Shown piece by piece: positions 1-9,545 of a stretch of DNA of 64,000 nucleotides (positions within the stretch are counted from its first letter, which is position 1; every line of letters starts with the position of its first letter). The notes beneath the pieces are model-generated. The model was given only the letters and a program-made list of their open reading frames with translations. It was not told the DNA's origin and ran no database searches. A program made the translations under genes and the position numbers. Origin of the DNA: Metellina segmentata (Eukaryota > Arthropoda > Arachnida > Araneae > Tetragnathidae); NCBI GenBank assembly GCA_947359465.1, contig OX375872.1, forward strand, positions 12,656,137-12,720,136. The letters run 5' to 3'.

Positions 1-158
1 AGTCTGAAGAACTGGTTCCAGTAAACATCAACAGGCTTCATTCTAGATCCTTCTTCCTCAAATTCTCTTTGGAGTAATTTCCACTCATCCAGAAGTATGT
101 CTGTCGGGACATCCCATGGCATTGCTCTTGCAACTTCTAATACTTGTCGAACACTCTC
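1..158 (-). pseudogene. Partial coding fragment, hAT-like transposase-derived family, runs off the left edge
   Basis: The minus strand is open for 52 codons to the edge of the window. It reads like a real protein: ESVRQVLEVARAMPWDVP near its start, then DEWKLLQREFEEEG, then VDVYWNQFF at the edge. An in-frame TAG lies at 161-159 and its AG could be a 3' splice acceptor, so this is either an internal exon or a truncated copy. I associate the xxVDVYWNxxF segment with uncharacterised hAT-related proteins that are abundant in arthropod genomes, where it lies shortly before the C-terminal dimerisation region; that is from memory. The continuation lies outside the window. Family assignment is moderate; that the segment is or was coding is more secure. 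Confidence 0.45.
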
Positions 159-347
159 CTATATCTAATTTCTCCTATATCGAATTCCTTAGCATCAGGC
201 TGTGACCAAGGATGTTGTGGGGAAATTCGATGAAACGGCGTTCCACTGCCTTTTTGGAAATTACGAAGAAAGTAAATTATTCTGCTGCGCAGTATTTAAA
301 GGGTTGCTATTAGTTATTTAATGAATATATTATCTTATTTGTTGATA

Positions 348-433
348 TTTGAGGCTCCAATTCATTTCGCGAACCGAAACTAATATTACAGCAGCTGGCG
401 CCAGCTGTAGCATAATATTACGAACGCCTCAAA
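348..433. repeat. Nested palindrome, possible miniature inverted-repeat element
   Basis: Outer arms TTTGAGGC (348-355) and GCCTCAAA (426-433) are perfect inverses. Inside are two TAATATTA blocks (381-388 and 413-420) and a perfect 16-bp palindrome CAGCTGGCGCCAGCTG at 392-407. The 86-bp unit could fold into one long cruciform. It may be a tiny MITE or a solo end of a larger element. Confidence 0.5.
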
Positions 434-473
434 AAAATATAAAAAAAGGTTTGATTTTGACGTAAACACAGGA

Positions 474-520
474 GTCATTCTGAAGGGGGAGATGACCATG
501 TGCCCCCCTTTCTGAATGAC
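474..520. repeat. Hairpin with GC-rich stem
   Basis: GTCATTC (474-480) pairs with GAATGAC (514-520), continued by GAAGGGGG against CCCCCCTTT around a short loop. No coding context and no following T-run that would suggest a Pol III terminator. Confidence 0.45.
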
Positions 521-941
521 GCTCAAATGGCGTACCTGCCCTGGAGGAAACTAGTTTGGACAAGTTCCAACGCAAGACGAAATTACACAATATGTACTAG
601 GTTGACATTTTACTTTTTTAGAGGAAATATGAATTATTTTAATTGCGCACCAAAAATTGTTCTTCTCTAAATAGAATCTAAGAACTTAAAACCCCTGAAA
701 AAGTGACCAAAGAACAAAAAAGTGACAAAAGGTGACGCGTTAGAAGCCCTGTTTCAACCAATAGCTGCAGTCATTTCGTTTTTAAGTGTGTTGAGGGAAA
801 ATTCGAAAATCTTTCGGTGCTCAGGGTTTAATGCTCTAAAGCAGGGATTCCCAACCGGTGTTACGTGGCAACGTTTCAGGTGGTACGCAAGGATGATACG
901 AGCGACCCAAATATTCTACGAAGTTTGTTCGATTTTTTAGT

Positions 942-1139
942 ATGTACAACCACATTATGCTATTTCTTATGCCATTTGTTACTAGTTACACGTGTGAGAG
1001 TGGTTTTTCTGAACTTTGGTGTACAAAAAATAAATATAGAAACAGAGTAAGTGTTGAAGAGGACTTAAGAGAGAAGTTAAGCTCCATTGCTCCTGATATG
1101 TATATTTTAATAAAAGACAAACAACAAGTTTCGCAATAA
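942..1139 (+). pseudogene. hAT transposase C-terminal remnant (ZBED5/SCAND3-like)
   Basis: The last 65 codons read PFVTSYTCESGFSELW, then TKNKYRNRVSVEEDLREKL, then a short lysine-rich tail and TAA. This matches the end of the hAT dimerisation region in ZBED5/SCAND3/FAM200-type proteins: a CESGFS motif followed by K-x-KYRNRL and an acidic D-L-R helix. The catalytic DDE residues and the BED zinc finger are absent because everything upstream is deleted or out of frame. The first methionines probably reflect the deletion joint, not a real start. It lies inside the hAT element at 842-1534, and an AATAAA lies about 85 bases past the stop. Confidence 0.8.
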
Positions 1140-1334
1140 AAATTGATTTTTGATTACTTTAATCTTTGTTTGCTTAGTTTGTACTAATTATTTAAAATTA
1201 GTTGATTTAGACCTGTGAGTAAAAAATAAAACTTTAATTTTCAATAATCGTTTTATTTTTCATTTATTAAAACATTATTAATACGAAACACAAGTGCATT
1301 AATCATAAAATATGAAGCTTTCTTAGTATTTTAA

Positions 1335-1465
1335 TTAAAATAAAACAAGCCATTGGGAACTTTTCTGACATTAGATATATGTTTCTAAAAAAACAAGCCA
1401 TTAAAATAAAACAAGCCATTGGGAACTTTTCTGACATTAGATATTTGTTTCTAAAAAAACATAAG
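1335..1465. repeat. 66-bp tandem duplication inside the hAT element
   Basis: A unit starting TTAAAATAAAACAAGCC at 1335 repeats at 1401 with near identity, followed by the same CATTGGGAACTTTTCTGAC segment. It lies in the 3' non-coding part of the element. Confidence 0.8.
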
Positions 1466-1542
1466 ACTGGTGGTACGCCAAAATTTCTAAAAATTTCAAG
1501 TGGTACGCAGTTACTAAAAGGTTGGGAACCCCTGCTCTAAAG

Positions 1543-2127
1543 TATCAGATTCTTAAATAGGCAGTATGCAACAATCGCTAACTCGCAGGTACAACTTTTA
1601 GACTAGCAAGGTAATGTAAAAAGTATTTCGAGTTCTCTGGATGGATTCACAGAAAAACCGATTCAATTTACTAAGTTCCCACTCTTTCCAAAAACATAAA
1701 ACAAAATCAAGGACGTTTCAAGAGTTTCCGATAAATTTTCAAAAACCTGAATTCGTCTTTACGACGATTGTAAATAATTAATTTAAAAACACTAAACAAA
1801 ATTGTCACATAAAAAAGACTAGGAATCTGACAATTTAATGCAAAAATATTTTAAGTAAATAATTGATTGTCTAAGAGAACACAGTAATACCAAAACTTTT
1901 CTTTTAAATCACTGCAATACAGAGAAACATGCGAACACAGCAGCAGTTTTTACATTAAACAACGCATCCTAAAAATTCATGTATTTTAATTTTCATCATT
2001 CACTAGAAAAATTAAGTAAAATTATTAAATAACTTAGCAGTATGCAATTAAAATTAAGAAAAACGAAAGAAATGCCTTATTCCAGAGTCAAATTCAAGAC
2101 GTTTACGAAGATTTCAATTTGTTTTGA
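1543..2127. other. AT-rich unique sequence
   Basis: No coding frame, terminal repeats or tandem structure recognised. Confidence 0.5.
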
Positions 2128-2225
2128 TGCGAAGGCCCCAAAAGGTTTATTTGGCTTGGTTGTCTTGGGTTTTATGGCGCAAGGCCCATAATCCGCCAAG
2201 CTGCGGCAGACGTAAGACAACGTCA
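2128..2225 (-). mobile_element. SINE-B/LINE 3' tail fragment
   Basis: Contains the signature GGTTTTATGGCGCAAGGCCC followed by a degenerate GCCAAGCTGCGGC, that is, the reverse complement of the 3' tail seen intact at 42900-42966. Downstream sequence resembles other copies (ACAACGTCAAG), suggesting a 3' end of the partner LINE. Confidence 0.6.
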
Positions 2226-2886
2226 AGTATCAATACTGCCAAATTCCAAGCACTTGTGAAACAGTCGCAGCATAATTTTTTAAATATTCGTAACAGAAGT
2301 CCCCTTGTTTAAACCTTTTTAGTTGCTTAGATATAAAAGGAATCGGTTAAAACAATAAATGTGCTAAGTACGTTGAAAACTCGTCAAGAATATTAAAGTT
2401 AAAAAAAAAAAAAAAACACATTTTTTAGTAAGATTTTTGTGGGTCTAGCAACCACATATTCCGATGTTTTTCTTTTATGGTTGCCACGGCTTGTCGCCAA
2501 AATATCGAAATTGGCGTTCCTTGGAAAATTTTCTTCCTAAAAAGAAGTTCGAAAAATATTTTTTTCCGTCCACTAATTAATCAAAGATAAGACTACATTT
2601 TCGTTGACCTTTGACAAATTTTCAAAAAAAAAGTCGTTAAAATTTTGAAAATAGGAGCTTTTAAGACGATGTTGCTTAACTTTTTGACTACGGCTATAGA
2701 TATAACTGTCGCGATTCTTATAATTTTCAAGGCACTGACCGTAGTCTAAATTCCTTCTTTCCGCGATTAAGGTACAACTGTTGTACCGGCCGGTTACAAA
2801 GCATCCTTAGTTGCCAATTTTGAAAAGTAGGTGCAAAAAGTCGCCTTTTAATAGCAGCACTATAAGTATTTAACAAGGGGGTGGTT
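2226..2886. other. AT-rich unique sequence with a poly-A run
   Basis: An A-run at about 2401-2416 is the only simple feature. No coding signal. Confidence 0.5.
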
Positions 2887-3030
2887 TAATTAACGATGCA
2901 CTGGAGCAACGCAACAGGCTATTGGCGACGGATCAATCCCAAAGAAAAAGATCCGATGACAACACCAGGTAATAATGACGAGTTCAACACCCGAACCGGC
3001 ACCTCACTCGCCAAACTTCCACGTCAAATA
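2887..3030 (-). mobile_element. SINE-A fragment (3' half)
   Basis: Begins with the inverse of the SINE-A 3' end (TTAACGATGCACTGGAGCAA, then GGCTATTGGCGACGG) and fades near CCAAACTTCCACG. The tRNA-like head is missing. Confidence 0.75.
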
Positions 3031-3822
3031 TTCAAAAAGGGAGGAAAATCAAAAAGTATATAAAGGCAGGTGAAGGAAAAACGAAAGGGAGGAGACACCT
3101 GCGCGTTCACGTTGCACTTGAGCGTTGTGATGCCCTTGTTTATTTCAAAAAATAATTTCGTGGGGTTTTTTCGGGGGTTGGCCGAGAAAAGTGGTCATTA
3201 TAGTACAAGCGTAGACATTTTTGTGGTCATTCTTCATAATCAATCTCCTTATTCTCTAGCTCCCCACCCGTAGTGGTATATCAAAATATTGATTTGATTC
3301 AAATTAATTTTATTTTAAAATTCTCTAAATACCAATCGGGCATTTAAATTATTTTATTTACTCATAAAAACCCGCAATTTACTGTGGCCATTCCTCTAAA
3401 CTCATTCATAAGGTGATTTCCATTTTTAATAATACACTACTATTTTGAAACTACCAAATGAAAAAATAATGATGGGAATAACTTGGAAAGTGGTAGAATT
3501 TGCTCTACAAACAAAAAATATCGTAATATATGAACATTAAAATTTTCTGTTGCTTTGGGGGTGTGCCTCAAGGGATAAGGGGCTGCCACTCCCATGGGTG
3601 CGCCATTGTGCGATGTAATGAATAGCATTTCACATAAGCGTCAATTAGAACTTGGGAAGCTAGGAGCATTCACCGTCCGATTTTAACTAAAAATACACCC
3701 CATAGATGGCGCTCTTGCAGAAAGCATAAACTAAATTAGCAGGATCATAGAGAGAGCGAGGACTTTTTCGCTAAGTTGAATGCTGATTCAAGAGAAATAG
3801 CTAGTTTTCGTCGGGGTAAGGT
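3031..3822. other. Unique sequence
   Basis: No recognisable gene or repeat. Short open frames here show no protein-like composition. Confidence 0.45.
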
Positions 3823-4031
3823 TTAACCCTCAACGAGGTATCTCGTCATGAGCAAAATTGACCACGTGGATGGGCAAGATATCTCGTCATTTGAAAAAAC
3901 CATGACTACCCATCTTGATCTCATGATCATAAGAAAAAATTTGCAATTGATTGTGACGAGATATCTTGTTACGATCCAAATTGGGCGTCTTGAAGAACAA
4001 GATAACTAGTCGAAACCACTTGGAGGGTTAA
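3823..4031 (+). mobile_element. TTAA palindrome MITE, copy 1
   Basis: TTAACCCTC at 3823 and GAGGGTTAA ending at 4031 are perfect inverted ends bounded by the tetranucleotide TTAA. Inside are degenerate copies of the palindrome GACGAGATATCTCGTC separated by a spacer of the type ATTAGCAAAACTGACCAG. The right subterminal segment CGAAACCACTTGG mirrors the left arm of other copies. TTAA plus a CCCT terminus is the hallmark of piggyBac-type elements; there is no transposase, so a non-autonomous element is inferred. Confidence 0.8.
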
Positions 4032-4976
4032 CTAGTCTGTCAACAAAAAACAACAACACACACGTGTAACAAAGGAACCGTAAGCGTAATATACATCATT
4101 TGTATCACTAATTGATTTCAGTTCCGATGGGCAGATACGGCCCTCTGGACTGGCTTAACCGGCCCACCGTTCGGATCTTTTCCTCCCAAAAGGTTTCTCC
4201 ACCCCGCCGATCCGGCCCACAGGTCAGTTTACAGTCCCATATTCTTATCAGAGCAGATACTCTGCCAAGATGAGCTCTGGATAGCTCAAATTGGCATTGT
4301 TAGGATAAAACCTTCGAAATATTTTTTGGGGCTAGATAACTAGATAGGGATATTAGATATTCCTAGAGGATTCTCAATAAAAAAAAATTGCAGTAATAAT
4401 AAAAACACCTGCATTCACATCCATCACCTTACCTTTCTTTGGCGATAGGTGTTGACTGGCGTAAGGTGTCGACGAATATTCTCAGTATAACATGTCAGAA
4501 AGGATAAATGGCCCTTTTAAATTTTGTGGACAGTTGATAGTGAGAAAAGGCCCAACTCAGATAGCATTAACAGGGAGACATTGGTACTATTTTCCAGTAT
4601 ACTTTTCATTGCATGAAGTAATTGATGGACACAACTCGAAGTCAACAAATTTGGACATTAGCTCTTTTTCTACAAAGGTACAGATATATATTCTTTTGTT
4701 CTTCTACTCGTTTTCTTTCCTCCCTTAAGAGAACTCACTACGAAATTTTTCTCTGTAAAACTGTTACTCTCTTCTCATTAAGTTACTGTAATTCAAAAAC
4801 CTTCCTACGAAATGTCGAATCGATATTTTAAAAAAAAGCGTCTTGTGTGCAATCGAGCCCTTTGAAATCAGAAGCCGCACTAAGAAAAAAAGAAATAAGA
4901 AATAAGCCGCACGAAGTAGAAAAAAATCGCTACTACCCATAAGGAAAAAAAACTATACCAAATAAAGACGTAAAGT
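4032..4976. other. Unique sequence with one GC-rich patch
   Basis: A GC-rich stretch at about 4125-4215 (GGCCC-containing, several CGG words) stands out from AT-rich surroundings, but has no coding frame or known repeat signature. Confidence 0.4.
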
Positions 4977-5124
4977 TTAAGGAAAATGGTTCACGAATGT
5001 TTGGAATGTGTGTGTCTTTAAACATCACCCAATAACCTAACGAACAATGTAAGTTCAATATTTAAACAATAAAGTACAACTGGCTAGTCTTCCCAACCAC
5101 GAGAAATGGAAATTCTGACAATTC

Positions 5125-5298
5125 TGCCAATGACTAGATACGTCGTCATCAAGATATGTTCCCGATTTCTTTTAAGATGACGAGATCAAATTTTGGTCAG
5201 TTTTTTTTTCTAATGATAAGTTATCTCGTCCATCAATATTTTGTCAGTTTTGCTAGTGACGAGAGATGCCGTGTCGAGACAACCACCAGGAGGGCTAA
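5125..5298 (-). mobile_element. TTAA palindrome MITE, copy 2 (left end eroded)
   Basis: Four palindrome-related blocks (GACGAG / CTCGTC) with the spacer CATCAAGATCTGGTCAGTTTT in the opposite orientation to copy 1. The right end reads CCACCAGGAGGGCTAA, with TTAA altered to CTAA. The left arm blends into the host monomer. Confidence 0.65.
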
Positions 5299-5576
5299 GC
5301 AAAGTGGCTAACGAATGTTTGGAATGTCTTTACACACTACAAAAAGTTAACAAACACTAGCGGGTTTAAAATTTAATACTGAAGTACAGCTTGTTTTTCT
5401 TCCTAACACCGATAAATGTAAAGTTTACTTAACCGAAAGTGGCTAATGAATGTTTAGTATGTTTTCAAAGATAAGGAAGCCTCGCTCTAGAAGTGGAAAA
5501 AATATGTTTGAAACGTGAACATAAGGCTTAAGTGTAACGTAAGCTTAACGTGCAGCATAAAACGTTACGTAATGTT

Positions 5577-5797
5577 TTAATCCTCCAAGTAGTTCGCATA
5601 CATCAAGAACTGATCAATTGGCTACTATCAAGATATAATAATAAACGAAATATCTTGACCATCCAGATAATCCTTTTTTTCAGTTCTTTATGATGACGAG
5701 ATCAAGATCTGACCATTTTCTTTCCAATGACGAGATATCTCGTCAGTTTTGCTAATGGTAAGACATATCTCGTCCAGACAACTACCATGAAGGTCAA
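5577..5797 (-). mobile_element. TTAA palindrome MITE, copy 3
   Basis: Left end TTAATCCTCCAAGTAGTTC at 5577; right end eroded to AAGGTCAA. Internal ATGACGAGATATCTCGTC is a near-perfect palindrome at about 5736-5752. Inserted at the same monomer position as copy 2. Confidence 0.7.
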
Positions 5798-5915
5798 GGA
5801 AAGTGGCTAACGAATGTTAGGAATATCTAAACAACAAAAGGCCTTAAGAACACCACAGGGTTTAAGATTTAAACATCCAAGTAAGCTTCCTAACCCCGAT
5901 GAAAAGTGGAAAGTC

Positions 5916-6329
5916 AGCTAGTTGGGGCTGAAAATGCCCCCCCCTCCTAACTCCTGACCTCATAATGATCGGAAGAGAAGCCGTCGGCTAATTCCTTTCC
6001 CCACAGCTAAAAAATCCGGCAAGCTTCAGCTGCCTATCACTGCAGAGGCAGCCAATATCCGGCCTACCCGCCCTAATCCTACTCCTGCTGAGCTTCAATC
6101 CCAGACCGGGTGCTTTCTTGTTGGACCAAATGAGACAGAGGCATACCGAACGAAAGCTAATCCCAATTCCTTTTTTACACTAGCTCTGGATCACTTCTCG
6201 CAAGGAAGCGATAGCAAAAAATCGGTCCGGCCTTTTCAAATAATACAAACACTAGCAGCAGATGAGAAGGCGGCAACCAACTCCTCATTGCTTTTGGGGG
6301 AAGACTTGACACTCCTCGTCTGAGAAGTG
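5916..6329. other. GC-richer unique patch with two TAATCC words
   Basis: About 5940-6300 is more GC-rich than the flanks and contains TAATCC at 6074-6079 and 6158-6163. No coding frame recognised. It may be a decayed element or a small regulatory stretch. Confidence 0.35.
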
Positions 6330-7370
6330 GAAATAAATATTTCTCATTTCAAGGCAAGAAAATTCTTGGATCATTGGCGAATTCGGATAATTGCACTTGG
6401 AGCGTTTAAGTTTCATATTTATTTTATGCGAACACACATTCCCATTGTATAATGCCAAATAAGGTCTCAGTACAAGTAGTGAATTTTTATGTTACTCATT
6501 TCAAGTCAACAAATTCCTACATCATTGGCGAATTCTGGCAATTGCACTTGGAGCGTTTAAGTTTCATATTTGCCAGGTTTTTTTCATGCGAACACAGATC
6601 TTCATTGTAAAATGCCAAATAATGCATCAGTACAAATGGTGGAATTTAATACTACACATTTCAAACTAAGAAATTCCTGGATCATTGGTGAATTTGGATA
6701 ATTGTACTTGGAGCGTTTAACCCTGAAAAAGATTGCGACGACATATCTCGTCCATCAAGATCACACCAATTTATCTAATGAGATATATTGCCATCAAGAA
6801 TCCAGAGTGAAGATTTTGCCGGTTTTTTGAAGATATCGATATCAAGATTAGGTCATCATGTTAATGACGAGATATCTCTTCAATAAAGATCTGGTCAGAT
6901 TTGCTAATGACGAGATACCTCGACGAGACAGCTACCAGAAGGGCTAACTTTCATATTTGTCTGCTTCCTTTCATGCGCAGATTCTCATTGTACTTATTAT
7001 GTCAAATAACACGTTAGTACCACAAGTGAAGAGTTTTATACTACTTGTTTCAAGCTAAGAAAATTCCTGAATCACTGTCGAGTTTGGGAAATTGTATTTG
7101 GAGCTTTTAAGTTTCACATTTGCTTTCTTTCTTACGAACACAAATCCTAACAGTACAATGTCAAACAATATATCAGCACAAATGGAGAAATGCCACTCAT
7201 ATCAAGCCCCCCCCCCAAAAAAAAAAAAATTTAATAATAATAATAATACGAGGATCATTGGCTGGCGAATTTGGATTATTGTAATTGGACTATTTAAGCT
7301 TCACTTTGCCTTTTTTCACGCTAATACAGAATCTCATTATGCAGTGTGCACTGTTTTCTGCCATTAAGAG
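6330..7370. repeat. Local tandem array, about 150-175 bp units, with one MITE insertion
   Basis: Five diverged monomers share AATTCCTGGATCATTGGCGA (starts about 6361, 6512, 6672, 7072 and 7245), then TTGCACTTGGAGCGTTTAAG, then TTTCATATTTG and a CATGCGAACACAGA block. The third monomer is interrupted by a MITE at its TTAA (6717-6947), which explains the 400-bp gap between monomers 3 and 4. A C-run plus A-run and (TAA)n at 7207-7248 interrupt the last unit. Confidence 0.85.
6717..6947 (-). mobile_element. TTAA palindrome MITE, copy 4, with empty sites preserved next door
   Basis: TTAACCCTG at 6717 and AGAAGGGCTAA ending at 6947. Removing the element and one target copy restores GCGTTTAAnTTTCATATTTG, which is what monomers at 6404, 6555 and 7105 read. 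Inside are ATGACGAGATATCTC and GACGAGATACCTCG with the usual spacers. Confidence 0.85.
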
Positions 7371-8387
7371 GCATCGTATAACTTTGTACCTGTATTTTAC
7401 AAATCATAAAACGCAAAGACGAAACTTGAACCTTTCCAACAACTGGCAGCACAAGAGTATTATCTGTTGACCTATTCCAACAAAAGTGCAAATATAAAAC
7501 TAAATAACCGGATTAGTCACATTCTGAAAACAATAACGCAATTGTCGCCTAAAATCAACATCTGGTAAACTTGACTAGGGAACAACTCGATTTCATAAAT
7601 CGGACGCTCAATTAAAGACAAAAAAAACCTTAAAATATCTTATACGTGAATAGAAAACTAAATGAGTGAATTTGATTTAATAGATGGAAAATTTACCGCT
7701 AAGAAAAACCTGACTCATCTGGAATTAAATTGCGTACAAAATAATACTTAAGATTTAAATTCTCAGGTAATAACCCGGCAGTAAAAAACTCGCGTCTAGG
7801 TCGGTTGAAGTTTCTAAGCGAAAATGGTGCAAGCGCGTTTAAGACAAAAGCGCAAGTTTTTTCTTCGTAAGTATGCCAAGAAGCCCAAGTCTTTGGAATG
7901 AAAATGACCTATGTGCAGAGAAAAAAGTGGATTTAATTTTAAATAAATTAACTCAAAGATAATTCAGGAAGCGTAATTTTCAGCCGGTAGTTCTCATTAA
8001 TAAATGAAAGACAAAAAATGACTCATTGTCTCATTAAGGAGAAGGAAAATGGTCTATGTATCCTCAAAAATTAAACTGTTTCAAAATTTATGAAAAAATT
8101 AACAGTGTGTATACTAAATTTCTGTTGGTTCATTTAGGGGACCTTTTAGGGACTTAATCATCTGATTTTACATGATTATGTTAGATACAATTATACTTTA
8201 AAATCACACTTTTTTTTATTGCTTACAGTCTAATCTCGAGAAAAGAGGACTCTAATATCAAATATCAACTTTAATATAAGCTGTTTTCGAAATAAAATTT
8301 TAAAAATAAAGACAAACCATAAATCATGTCAAAGTAGATGAACATTAAACAAATTGTGAATTGAACAAAAACGGACGTGATTCCTTG
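7371..8387. other. AT-rich unique sequence
   Basis: No supported feature. Confidence 0.5.
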
Positions 8388-8882
8388 ACACTACCCTACA
8401 GTAATGGATCGGGCAGCAAGATGTGATGGTATAAGGGAAATAATACGTGCTTTAATAGGGGGATGGTCCCCCACGTGCTGCAATTACACTAGCAACCATT
8501 CTGCGCATACTTTCAACAAGGTTTTGATACACAGTTTTGGATATTTGTGTCCATTCCTGTTGCAAGAATGTCGCCAACTCAGCTGTAGATTTCGGACGTG
8601 GTTCCCTGGTTCGTAAGCGTCGTTCTAACACGTCCCACAAATGTTCTATGGGGTATAGGTCGGGCACTTAATACCAATGCTTGACAGAGGCTGCAACATG
8701 ACATGGAGCGTTGTCGTGCCTAGAAGTAACATTCATCCATTCCATAAAATTGCCAGAGCGTAGGAAGACCTTATTGTCCAACATGCAAAGGTCCCAGGCC
8801 ACACCACGAAAAACACCTCCAAACAAGCAGTTGGATTTTATGCAAATCCGCTGGCGTCCGGTCCATTATTGTAGGGTAGTGT
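8388..8882 (-). mobile_element. Internally deleted Tc1/mariner-like element
   Basis: Left end ACACTACCCTACAGTAATGG (8388) and right end, inverted, ACACTACCCTACAATAATGG (to 8882) form terminal inverted repeats of about 27 bp with only a few mismatches. A Tc1-type transposase remnant lies between them on the minus strand. I could not find an exact TA duplication, so the outermost bases are uncertain. Confidence 0.85.
8452..8825 (-). pseudogene. Tc1-like transposase remnant, C-terminal DDE region
   Basis: The C-terminal 65 codons are clear: PDLYPIEHLWDVLERRLR, then a helix ending in QNLVESMRRMVASVIAARG and a stop at the left end. PDLxPIEHLWD is the conserved block that carries the last acidic catalytic residue in Tc1 family transposases. 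Just upstream the reading shows HDNAPCHVAASVKHWY, the block with the second aspartate, followed by an in-frame stop and the loss of the roughly ten residues usually found between the two blocks. The DNA-binding domain and first catalytic aspartate are missing. It cannot encode an active enzyme. Confidence 0.9.
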
Positions 8883-9467
8883 ACTCAATATTAATTAATT
8901 ATTTTTGTTTTCTGAATACTTGAATTTTAAATAAAAATTGAAGAAATCAACAATTACTTTAAAAAGATTTCGTCATGTAATTTTTTTATTTTTATGTTTT
9001 ATGCATCAAATAAAGTTGGTAAAAAAAATTATATATCAATTTGTGTATTTAAAAAAACTGTCTCCGAATGTGGTTGGATTAGAGGAGTTACAACATTTTC
9101 ATTCTCTTTTCAGTTTGCATAATTTTTTTGTCTTAATTGTTCAATTTCATCATTTGCAGTTTGCATTACTTGCAATTTTTTTTCTCATTTGTTTCGGTTC
9201 AGTTGCAGCCACCTTTTGTTTTCGCCTTAAAAAAATTTGATAAATTTTCGGGACAAAATTTATAATTTAGGGACATTTTCGGGACCAGTAAAAACACCCT
9301 GATTATGCTTCGTGTAGAAATTTAAGGTCATGTTTAAAAGTCACAAATGGAGGCTTTTCAATTCGCAAAATGTATTATTGTATTATCATTTTAAAATATT
9401 CTATCGATTAAATAATTATACCAAATTTGTACGAAAACCATCCTCCAATTAAAAGAAAAATTAGTTT
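8883..9467. other. AT-rich stretch ending in a hAT-like terminus
   Basis: A 100-codon open frame at 8938-9240 is phenylalanine/leucine-rich from T-runs and is not credible as a gene. At about 9241-9301 the sequence GGGACATTTTCGGGACCAGT followed by AAAAACACCCTG resembles a right hAT terminus (inverse CAGGGTGTTTTTACTGG); no matching left end was found. Confidence 0.35.
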
Positions 9468-9545
9468 AGGTTCGTTGGTTTTGGGTTTTATGGCGCAAGG
9501 GCTATACTTGGCCAAGCTGCGCCAAACACTCGAGACAACTTCAAG
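9468..9545 (-). mobile_element. SINE-B/LINE 3' tail copy
   Basis: GGTTTTATGGCGCAAGGGCT, then TTGGCCAAGCTGCGCCAAAC and ACAACTTCAAG. Same conserved 3' tail as at 42900-42966, inverted; the body beyond about 9545 is not clearly aligned. Confidence 0.7.

Larger units (their letters stand above)
161..833. other. Non-coding spacer with two hairpins
   Basis: Between the edge fragment and the first hAT element I see no credible coding frame. The only structure is the nested palindrome at 348-433 and the hairpin at 474-520, listed separately. Confidence 0.6.
842..1534 (+). mobile_element. Non-autonomous hAT element with 8-bp target duplication
   Basis: The left end CAGGGATTCCCAACC (842-856) and right end GGTTGGGAACCCCTG (1520-1534) are inverted repeats matching at 14 of 15 positions. 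They are flanked by an exact 8-bp duplication CTCTAAAG (834-841 and 1535-1542), the length and style expected of hAT elements. GGTACGC motifs recur near both ends (near 880, 1472 and 1502) and could be subterminal transposase-binding sites. The 693-bp unit keeps only the C-terminal part of a transposase, so it is an internally deleted derivative that would need an enzyme in trans. Confidence 0.9.
4977..5915. repeat. Local tandem array, about 130-145 bp units, with two MITE insertions
   Basis: Four diverged monomers share the start AAAGTGGCTAACGAATGTTTGG (at about 4984, 5300, 5438 and 5801) and the later segment TTTAAACAATAAAGTAC or its relatives. Two of the junctions carry a TTAA-type palindrome MITE (5125-5298 and 5577-5797); two are unoccupied and read TTAA directly before the next monomer (4977-4980 and 5429-5432). 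Confidence 0.75.

Noticed and set aside
8938..9240. 100-codon hydrophobic frame resembling a membrane protein
   Set aside because: The hydrophobicity comes from T-rich DNA; no family resemblance.
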